The position numbers were made by a program, and so were the translations under genes. The notes below the pieces were generated by a model, which was not told the origin of the DNA, made no database searches, and saw nothing but the letters and a program-made list of their open reading frames with translations. DNA of 64,000 nt from CAVUPF01 sp963743285 (lineage in GTDB: Bacteria > Actinomycetota > Thermoleophilia > Solirubrobacterales > 70-9), in contig CAVUPF010000012.1 in the NCBI GenBank assembly GCA_963743285.1, forward strand, positions 117,827-181,826. Reading direction: 5' to 3'. How positions within the stretch are numbered: position 1 is the first letter of the stretch; each line of letters begins with the position of its first letter. This document shows, in pieces, positions 8,682 to 16,636 of the stretch.

Positions 8682-11600
8682 GCGCGGAGCGAGTGAAGCG
8701 TCGCAATCTGATGCCTCGCAAGCGAGTGAAGCGCGATTCATTTGTAGCGAATCTGCGCTGCCTCATTGTGATCCCTCGTTCTTCACAGCCTGAGGCCGCC
8801 CCCGGGCGTTCAGCCGACGCTCCCCGTCCCATCGGCTCGATGGCATTTGTCGTCGCGCTCTTTGTCGCCGGGCTGCTTCTCGCTGCCCCTGCCGCCCAGG
8901 CTGCTGTTCCCTCCGCCGCCACCGGCGAAGCCACCGAAGTCCATTTCAACCAGGCCACCCTCAACGGGACCGTCAACCCGGGCGGGGCCGAACTGGAAGA
9001 ATGCCAGTTCGAATACGGCGAAACCGAAGAACCCTACGAACACATGGTTCCCTGCGCCGAGACCCCTGGCGAAATCGGCTCTGGTGCCTCCGATGTCACC
9101 GTCAACGCCGAAATCTCCGGCCTCACCGCGACCTCCACCTACCACTTCCGCCTCACCGCCAAGGGTCCAAGCGGTACCGCACATGGTTCCGACCAGCCCT
9201 TTAACACTCCTGCGGGTCCCGAATGGAAGCTAACTGTTACCCCGTACACCAACTACGTGATCTCCGGCTCCGAAGATCCCGGAGAATACAAACTCGAAGC
9301 CGAAAACGTCGGTGTGGCAGCGACATCAGGCTTGGTCACGCTCCAAGCCATGCTGCCTAGCCCTCTCAGCGCCAGCGTGGTGGCGTTCTATGACTCCGAA
9401 ATCGGATATCCAAACAGTGCGGCACTTTGCCCGACCACCGAAAAATGCGAATTCCCGGGCCTTCTCGAACTCTTTGGAATCAAAAGCCTTCAGCCCCACC
9501 AGAGGCTCATCATGACCGTCGTCGTACCGGTCCCCTCCAGCTTCGTTGGTCCGATTAAAGTCGGGTGGAAGGTCTCTGGCGGCGGCGCCCAGGCCGCCGA
9601 AGCCAGCGCCACAAACGAAGCCAACCCCGAACCTCCCTTCGGCGAGCTCGGCTTCAATGCCGCGATCACAGATGCCTCCAAGACCAGCCCCTACACCCAG
9701 GCCGGTGGGCATCCCTACCAGGTAAGCACCGAATTCAACTTCGAGACTTATGCCTGCGAAGAAAGTGGAAGCGGGGACTGTCCAATGCACGATCCCAAGG
9801 ACATCACCGCCGACCTGCCGCCTGGCTTGCTGGCCAATCCCCAGGGCGTCCCTCACTGCCCCTTGGCCAGCTATTTCAATGGGGAATGCGAACGAAACAA
9901 AGTTGTCGTCGGCTGGGCCGGTCTTCGCCCCTACGCTTGGAATGAGGGTGCGTTCAGGTTTGTCGAACCGATCTACAACTTGCAGCCCGAGGCATCCTAC
10001 CCAGGCCAGCTCGGCATCACGGTAGGCGGAGCGCCGTTCATCGTGATCACGACGAACATCAACCCAAGTGGTGGCTACGGCGTTACCGCCACCAATGTCG
10101 CCATCGAGGCCGGTCTCAACCGCGTCCGCCTCACCCTATGGGGCGTTCCAGCCGACCCAGAACACGACCAGATGCGCGGCAAGGAATGCTGGGCAAGCTG
10201 GGGACCAAGTGAATTCAGCTCTGCCCGAGAGATCGAAGAACGTTGCGAAGCCGAAGGCGGCAGCCACTCGGCCGAAGTCCCCCTGAAGCCCTTCCTCACC
10301 ATGCCCACCGAATGCTCTGGCGTCCCACTCGACGTCGGCGGCCGCTATGACGCCTGGGCTGATCCCGGCGTCTACGCCGAAGCCATCGACGCCGTCCCCG
10401 CCGTCGATGGCTGCAGCAACCTCAGCTTCGAACCGACGATCGAAGCGCGGCCCACCACCAACGTTGCCGACGCTCCCTCGGGCTTCGAATTCAACCTCCA
10501 CGTCCCCCAGAACGAAGATCCCGAAGGCGTTGCTACCCCCGAGCTAAAGGAAACGGCGGTCAAGCTGCCCGCGGGCTTCACCCTCAACCCGGCTGGCGCC
10601 GAAGGGCTCGGTGGATGCAGCGAAGCTCAGATCGGCCTCCACACCGACGAACCGGCCCATTGCCCTGATGCCTCAAAGCTCGGCACGGCCGAAGTCAACA
10701 CCAAGTTGCTCTCGGAACCGCTCAAGGGCTTCCTTTACCTGGCGACCCCGCACCAAAACCCCTCCGGCGCGCTTCTCGCCGGCTACATCGCCCTCGAAGG
10801 CCAGGGCGTCAATATCAAGCTGCCGGGCCACTTTGAAACCGATCCGCAGACCGGCCAGATCACGACCGAGTTCCTCGAAAATCCGCAGCTGCCCTTCGAA
10901 AACCTAAAGCTCGACATCTTCGGTGGCGCCCTTGGCGCCTTGCGCACCCCCACCGTTTGCGGCAGCTATGAAACCACCACGTCGCTGACCCCCTTCTCGG
11001 CGCCCGAATCGGGTCCACCGGCGACGCCCAGCTCCACCTTCGAAACCACCGTCGGCCCAGGGGGCGGCGAATGCCTATACGAAGCCCATGAAGAGCCCAA
11101 CGCCCCGCGCTACCGCGCCGGCACCGAAACTCCCCAGGCCGGGATCTACTCGCCCCTCTCGCTGAAGCTCGTTCGCGAAGACGGCTCACAGGAAATGAAG
11201 AGCCTGGAAACGACGCTGCCGCCGGGCTTGGTCGGCCGCCTCGCCGGCACTCCCTACTGCCCCGACGCCGCCCTCGCCGCTGCCGCCGCCGAGTCCGGAA
11301 CCGAAGAGAAGGCCAGCCCCTCCTGCCCGGCCGCCTCCGAAGTCGGCACGGTCGATGTCACCGCGGGGGTCGGCCCCACACCGATCAACGTCTCAGGCCG
11401 CGTTTACCTGGCCGGCCCGTACCAAGGCGCTCCACTGTCCGTCGCGATCGTCACCCCGGCCCTAGCTGGCCCCTTCGACCTCGGCACCGTGGTCGTTCGC
11501 GCCGCCCTCTATGTCAACCCCGAAACGGCCCAGATCACCGCCAAATCGGACCCGATCCCGACCATCCTCGAAGGGATTCCGCTCGACGTGCGCTCGATCA

Positions 11601-12391
11601 CGCTGAAGATGAGTCGGCCCAATTTCACCCTCAACCCGACCAACTGCAATGAATTGGCCTTTACCGGCAGCGCCCTCTCGATCCTCGGCGCGGCCGCGCC
11701 TCTGAGCCAGCGCTTCCAGGTCGGCGGCTGCCAAGCGCTCGCCTTCAAGCCGAAGCTGGCGCTGAGGCTGACGGGCGGCACCAAGCGCAGTCAGAACCCT
11801 GCGCTGCACGCGACCCTGACTGCCAAGCCCGGAGAAGCCAACATCGCCTCGACCTCAGTCACCCTGCCGCCCACCGAGCTCCTGGACAACGCCCACATCA
11901 AGAACCCTTGCACCCGAGTCGTATTCGCCCAAGGCTCCGCGCCCGGCGAACGTTGCCCCCCGGGCTCGGTGATCGGCTTCGCCAAGGCCGAAACGCCGTT
12001 GCTTGAAAAGCCGCTCGAAGGTCCGGTCTATCTTCGCTCTGCGCCCGAAAACAAGAGCGGCTTACCCGACGTGGTGGCAGCCCTCAACGGCCAGATCGAC
12101 ATCACTCTCGACGGTAAGATCAGTACCGTCCACGGCGGTCTGCGCACCACCTTCGGGATGGTTCCCGACGCCCCCGTAACCAAGTTCACCTTGAACCTCG
12201 ACGGTGGCCGTAAGGGCCTGCTGGAAAACAGCCCTAACCTCTGCAGAGCGCCCCAGAGCACCCCAATCCAGATCACCGGCCAAAACGGCAAGAGCCAGGA
12301 AGCCAATCCGCTGCTCAAGGCGAGTTGCCCCAGGCACGCCAAGAAGCACAAGAGCCACCACAAGCGACGCACGCTGCGCGCGGCTGAGTAA
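8678..12391 (+). CDS. A2: giant secreted repeat protein with basic tail
   Basis: This 1237-aa protein starts at ATG 8678 inside the A1 stop (ATGA), with GGAGGTG at 8667-8673 as ribosome site, so translation is coupled. An internal ATG at 8840 would place the signal peptide (FVVALFVAGLLLAAPAAQA) at the very N-terminus. One FN3-like unit (residues about 75-168) is followed by a DUF11-like segment (about 170-310). A long core then shares motifs with A4: FEFNLHVPQN, LPAGFTLNPAGAEGL, CPDASKLGTAEV, GPVYLRS, RPNFTLNPTNC. The tail contains KKHKSHHKRR. Many paired cysteines suggest disulfides after export. Function is unknown; the architecture fits a wall-associated structural protein. Confidence 0.85.
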   Translation: MSAERVKRRNLMPRKRVKRDSFVANLRCLIVIPRSSQPEAAPGRSADAPRPIGSMAFVVALFVAGLLLAAPAAQAAVPSAATGEATEVHFNQATLNGTVNPGGAELEECQFEYGETEEPYEHMVPCAETPGEIGSGASDVTVNAEISGLTATSTYHFRLTAKGPSGTAHGSDQPFNTPAGPEWKLTVTPYTNYVISGSEDPGEYKLEAENVGVAATSGLVTLQAMLPSPLSASVVAFYDSEIGYPNSAALCPTTEKCEFPGLLELFGIKSLQPHQRLIMTVVVPVPSSFVGPIKVGWKVSGGGAQAAEASATNEANPEPPFGELGFNAAITDASKTSPYTQAGGHPYQVSTEFNFETYACEESGSGDCPMHDPKDITADLPPGLLANPQGVPHCPLASYFNGECERNKVVVGWAGLRPYAWNEGAFRFVEPIYNLQPEASYPGQLGITVGGAPFIVITTNINPSGGYGVTATNVAIEAGLNRVRLTLWGVPADPEHDQMRGKECWASWGPSEFSSAREIEERCEAEGGSHSAEVPLKPFLTMPTECSGVPLDVGGRYDAWADPGVYAEAIDAVPAVDGCSNLSFEPTIEARPTTNVADAPSGFEFNLHVPQNEDPEGVATPELKETAVKLPAGFTLNPAGAEGLGGCSEAQIGLHTDEPAHCPDASKLGTAEVNTKLLSEPLKGFLYLATPHQNPSGALLAGYIALEGQGVNIKLPGHFETDPQTGQITTEFLENPQLPFENLKLDIFGGALGALRTPTVCGSYETTTSLTPFSAPESGPPATPSSTFETTVGPGGGECLYEAHEEPNAPRYRAGTETPQAGIYSPLSLKLVREDGSQEMKSLETTLPPGLVGRLAGTPYCPDAALAAAAAESGTEEKASPSCPAASEVGTVDVTAGVGPTPINVSGRVYLAGPYQGAPLSVAIVTPALAGPFDLGTVVVRAALYVNPETAQITAKSDPIPTILEGIPLDVRSITLKMSRPNFTLNPTNCNELAFTGSALSILGAAAPLSQRFQVGGCQALAFKPKLALRLTGGTKRSQNPALHATLTAKPGEANIASTSVTLPPTELLDNAHIKNPCTRVVFAQGSAPGERCPPGSVIGFAKAETPLLEKPLEGPVYLRSAPENKSGLPDVVAALNGQIDITLDGKISTVHGGLRTTFGMVPDAPVTKFTLNLDGGRKGLLENSPNLCRAPQSTPIQITGQNGKSQEANPLLKASCPRHAKKHKSHHKRRTLRAAE

Positions 12392-12396
12392 GCAGA

Positions 12397-14714
12397 GTGG
12401 GTGTAGTGTCTCAGAACTCACAGCGCTGTCGCCCAGGCGGAGGTTCCAGGTACCGCCTGGGGCTGGTAGCCCTACTCGCCTTGGCCGCGACCCTTGCTGC
12501 CGCCTCCACCGCCAGCGCGGCGGGCCCTCCCCAACTCGGCGCCACCTGGGTAACCGAAGTCAGCGCCGGCTCGGCGAGCTTTCATGGCGAAGTCAACCCC
12601 GAGGGGTCAGCCACCACCTACTGCTTCGAATACATCACCGATCAGTCTTACCAGGCCAACGTCGGTGCTGGGCACGAAGCCTTCACCGGCGCCGCCAAGG
12701 CCCCGGCCGGCGGCTCGTCCTCCCTCGGCTCGACTTCTCCGGTTTTCGTCGTGGTCTCCCAGCACGTCAGCGCCCTGAAATCCGCCACCATTTACCACTA
12801 CCGCCTCTCCGCCACCAACGGCGGAGGCACCACACTGAGCTCTTCGCTCACCTTCACCACCCGGGAAATCTCCGGCGCCTTCACCCTGCCTGACCACCGC
12901 GGGCTGGAGCTGGTTTCCCCTGTCAACAAAAACGGCGGGGCGATCCAGGGTTTCGGCAAAAACCACGGCGGCGACGTCCTCCAGGCCGCCGCTTCGGGCC
13001 CTGGCGCTATCACCTACACCTCTACCTCCTCCTTCGGCGGCTCCGAAGCCCAGGGAGCCCCCCAAGCCAGCCAGTACATCTCCCGCCGCAGCGCCGACGG
13101 TTGGTCGACCGAAAACATCACCACCCCGGTCCTCTCCGGCTCCTACGGCAACGAACCAAACGGCGTTCCCTACCAGCTCTTCTCGCCCGACCTCGCAGCC
13201 GCGGTTCTGCTCAACGGCGTCCACTGCCGCGGTGAAGGCACAGACTGTCCGGTCGCCAACCCGCCGCTGCCGGGCACCGGTGCCCCGGCGGGCTATCAGG
13301 ACTATTACCTGCGCGACAACGAAAACGGCAGCTTCAGCGCTGTGCTGACCGACTCAAACGACTCCGAACTGAAGCTCAGCCCCGAAGACTTCAACCTCGC
13401 CTTCGCCGGCTCCAGCCCCGACCTGCGCTACCTCGTTCTCTCGACCTGCGCAGCGCTGACGCCTGCTGCCACCGAAGTCGCGGGCACAGAAGGCTGCGAT
13501 TCCGACGAGCCGAACCTCTATGAGTGGGGGGAGGACAGCTGACGCTGGTCAACGTCAACCCCGGCGCCAAACTCGCCGCCCCCGATGCCGCCGTCTCCAC
13601 GGACGGCTCCCGCGTCTACTTCACCGAAGCAGGCAAGCTCTGGTTGCGTGAAGGGATGAGCGCACCGCAGGAAATCGCCGCAGGCGGCGAATTCCAGACC
13701 GCCACCCCCTCGGGCGCGATCGCCTTCTACACCGAGGCCGGGCACCTCTTCAGCTACGCCGCGGCCAGCCACACCGCCACCGAACTCACGCCCTCCGGCG
13801 GTGTGGTCGGCGTCCTCGGTGCCTCCGAAGACGGTTCGAGCGTCTACTACGCGACCGCTGCCGGGCTCTTCCTCTGGCACTCCGGCACGACGACGCTGAT
13901 CGCCTCGACGCCTGGGGCCGCCCAGCCAAGCGACTACCCGCCGAGCACCGGGACCGCCCGGGTCAGCGCCGACGGCCCCCGTCTGCTCTTCCTTTCCAAA
14001 GTCTCCCTCACCGGATATGACAACACCGACGCCAACAGCGGCCTGCCCGACTCCGAGGTCTTTCTCTACGATGCCTCGGGCGCCGGCTCTCTGACCTGCG
14101 TCTCCTGCAACCCGACCGGCGAGCGCCCGATCGGCCCCTCGAGTATCCCCGGTGCGATCGCCAACGGCAAAGCCGAAGGCTCCACTGACTCCTACAAGCC
14201 ACGCGACCTCTCTGAACCGGACAGTCGCGTCTTCTTTGACTCCGAAGACTCTCTGGTGGCGCTCGACACCAATAAGGCTTCTGACGTATACGAGTGGGAG
14301 GCCCAGGAAGTCGGCAGCTGCCAGCGCGCCGGCGGCTGCCTAAGTTTGATCTCCAACGGCAAAGACCCCGAAGGGGCCTCCTTCGTCGACGCGAGCGAAT
14401 CCGGCGAAGACGTCTACTTCCTCACCTTCGAATCGCTGGTGCCCTCTGACCCCGGTTCGGCCGACATCTACGACGCTCGCGTCGGAGGTGGCTTCCCGGT
14501 GCCCACGCCGCCGATCCCCTGCGAAGGCGACGCCTGCGTGCCGCTGCCCGTTGGTCCCGAAGACCCGACGGTCGACAGCCTGATCCCCGGCATCGGCAAC
14601 CCGCCGGTGCATTTCCCCAAAGTCCATCACAAGAAAAAGCATCACAAGAAAAAGCATCACGTGCGCCATGAACGCAACAAGAGAAAGAAACACCATCACC
14701 GAGGCAAGAAATGA
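12397..14714 (+). pseudogene. A3: secreted FN3-like / propeller protein, one frameshift
   Basis: Two reading frames make one gene: 12397-13542 (GTG start, signal peptide ending ASTASAA, one FN3-like unit, then LPDHRGLELVSPVNKNGG) and 13524-14714 (propeller part, then the tail). The break is a G6 run at 13526-13531. Seven G would rejoin the frames as YEWGGGQLTLVN. The second frame contains DGSRVYFTEAGKLWLRE, SLTGYDNTDANSGLPDSE and CVSCNPTGERP, all conserved in B3. The C-terminus is an extreme His/Lys tail (repeats of HHKKK). A single homopolymer change suggests sequencing error, slippage or a recent mutation; the rest is intact. It starts 5 bp after A2. Confidence 0.75.
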
Positions 14715-15282
14715 TCGGTGAACCCTTGAAGCGGCGCTGTATAGGAGATAGAGGTAGGCCCTCTGCGCTCGCCTTGCAGGAGGAGAGCGCAAACCACCGC
14801 AAGGTGCGTCGGTCAAGAGCCGTTCGTGCTGAGCGTTGCGGCAAAAGGCGCACCAGTGAGTGCGTCAGGTATGACCCGATGAAGACGAGCGAAAGCGAAC
14901 CACCGACGAAGTGTCGAAAATTTGCAGATGGCATCGAAACCAGGCCATGTGGTGGTGCCTGGGATGAGCTTGGGATGGCACCTGTTTACTGCCCAGGCGG
15001 TGTCCGGCATGTAGGTGGCGTGAGCGCGGGTCAGGCTCCTATACGGAACATGGGAACCTGTCGTCTCGCGGGAGAGCGGCTCATGGTCTCTGACCTCCGG
15101 TCGCTCGGCATCCCAGGGAAGGCCCCAAGCGGCAGAAACCGCAAGGAGCCATATCCCCAAGCGAGGCACAGGGGCGGACCGCCTGGTATTAGCGATGAAG
15201 GCCCGGTAATCGGGCTGGAGCGAAGCGGGCGGGCCATCCAGGCAAGGACTGAGGTCAACCACGAAGTGTGTGGGAGGAGCCG

Positions 15283-16560
15283 ATGACCAAGCCAAAGTCG
15301 AAGGTAAAGAAGTCGTTTGACATCGAAAAGAGGGTGGTCTGGGAGGCCTGGCAGCAAGTAAGGGCCAACCAGGGCGCTCCAGGTGTTGATGAGGAGTCGG
15401 TTGCAGAGTTCGAGAAGAACCTCTCGGGGAACCTCTACGTAATCTGGAATAGGCTGTCCTCTGGTACCTACATGCCGCCGCCTGTGAGGGCGGTGCAGAT
15501 ACCGAAGCGCGATGGGCGAGGGGTCAGAACCCTCGGCGTGCCCACCGTCGCCGACAGGGTCGCGCAGACGGTCGCCAAGCTGTACTTGGAGCCCGAGGTG
15601 GAGCCAGTATTCCACCCCGACTCCTACGGCTACCGACCGAATCGCTTGGCGCTTGACGCGGTAGGGGTGTGCAGGGAAAGGTGTTGGAAGGCGGATTGGG
15701 TTCTAGATTTGGACCTGAAGTCGTTTTTCGACTCCGTTGACCACAAGCTCATGCTGAAAGCGGTAGCCGCCCACACCAAGGAGCGGTGGGTCCTCCTCTA
15801 CGTTGAGCGCTGGCTGAAAGCCCCGCTCGATACGGGGGACGGCAACCTGGAAGCGCGTGATCGTGGCACCCCGCAAGGGTCCGCGATCTCCCCGGTGCTC
15901 GCCAACATCTATCTGCACTACGCATTCGACATGTGGATGGCTCGGGAGTTCCCGGTCGTCCAATTCGAGCGCTACGCAGATGACGTTGTCGTGCACGCCA
16001 AAAGTGAGCGCCAGGCGCGGCTTGTGCTCGGCGAGATCAAGAAGCGGATGGCGGACTGTCACCTGGAGTTAAACCAGGAGAAGACCCGCATTGTGTACTG
16101 CAAGGACGGGAAGCGCACTGGCTCTCACAAGCACGTGCGCTTCGACTTCTTGGGGCACACGTTTCGTCTCCGATCGGCCAAGAACCGGAGAGGAGAGTTG
16201 TTCACCAACTTCCTTCCCGCGGTCAGCGACGACGCCGCCAAGCGGATACGCCGAACGATCCGACGATGGAGGCTTCACCTATGGAGCGGGACGCCCCTTA
16301 CGGACATCGCACGGGAGATCAATATGACCGTGCGAGGCTGGATCAACTACTACGGGAAATTCTACCGGACCAAGTTGAAGCAGTCCCTCCAGTGCATCGA
16401 CGACCATCTGGTGCGCTGGGCGATGCGGAAGTACAAGCGACTCAAAGGCCGCCGCGAGCGGGCCTGGGAGTTCCTGGCGGACGTGTGTGCACGCGAGCCG
16501 GAGCTCTTCGCCCACTGGCGGCTGACCCAAACCTACGGCCGGAAGGTGGGAGCCGTATGA
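15283..16560 (+). CDS. ltrA: Group II intron reverse transcriptase/maturase
   Basis: This 425-aa protein starts at ATG 15283 behind GGGAGGAG (15272-15279). The reverse transcriptase domain shows SYGYRPNR, the catalytic DLDLKSFFD block, RGTPQGSAISPVLANIYLH and the active-site FERYADD. The C-terminal maturase (GIIM) domain is visible as RRTIRRWRLHLWSG to MTVRGWINYYGKFYR. No HNH endonuclease domain follows, so integration would rely on replication forks or hairpin targets as in other endonuclease-less introns. The stop codon lies inside domain V, as is usual when the ORF fills domain IV. The frame is intact and glutamate is mostly GAG, unlike its block A neighbours. Confidence 0.92.
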   Translation: MTKPKSKVKKSFDIEKRVVWEAWQQVRANQGAPGVDEESVAEFEKNLSGNLYVIWNRLSSGTYMPPPVRAVQIPKRDGRGVRTLGVPTVADRVAQTVAKLYLEPEVEPVFHPDSYGYRPNRLALDAVGVCRERCWKADWVLDLDLKSFFDSVDHKLMLKAVAAHTKERWVLLYVERWLKAPLDTGDGNLEARDRGTPQGSAISPVLANIYLHYAFDMWMAREFPVVQFERYADDVVVHAKSERQARLVLGEIKKRMADCHLELNQEKTRIVYCKDGKRTGSHKHVRFDFLGHTFRLRSAKNRRGELFTNFLPAVSDDAAKRIRRTIRRWRLHLWSGTPLTDIAREINMTVRGWINYYGKFYRTKLKQSLQCIDDHLVRWAMRKYKRLKGRRERAWEFLADVCAREPELFAHWRLTQTYGRKVGAV

Positions 16561-16583
16561 CGGGAGACTGTCACGTGCGGTTC
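16550..16583 (+). ncRNA. Group II intron domain V
   Basis: This 34-nt hairpin begins GAGCCG and ends CGGTTC. A distal stem TGACGG/CTGTCA is capped by the GNRA tetraloop GAGA. The AGC catalytic triad is present at 16551-16553. This is the canonical domain V size and shape. Confidence 0.85.
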
Positions 16584-16636
16584 TGCGAGAGCGGGGGGGC
16601 GCAGTCCTCCCTGCCACTCACCAAGCGAGGTCGCCG

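Larger units (their letters stand above)
14804..16621 (+). mobile_element. Group II intron, approx. 1.8 kb
   Basis: A ribozyme scaffold surrounds a reverse transcriptase gene. The 5' end is placed at GTGCGTC (14804), matching the usual GTGYG start. Domain V is clear at 16550-16583. A domain VI-like hairpin follows, and the 3' end lies near ACTCAC at about 16621. Both boundaries are estimates to within tens of bases. It sits between A3 and A4, where block B has the uninterrupted ATGA overlap of B3 and B4. The intron therefore interrupts the operon and would have to splice to restore the native transcript. Confidence 0.75.

Noticed and set aside
14630..14714. His-rich tail of A3 as a cloning or affinity-tag artefact
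   Set aside because: The tail is long, irregular, mixed with Lys and Arg, and similar tails end seven other proteins here. It is native.
14711..15286. 191-codon ORF between A3 and the reverse transcriptase
   Set aside because: It lies in the structured 5' part of the group II intron and has no protein-like features.
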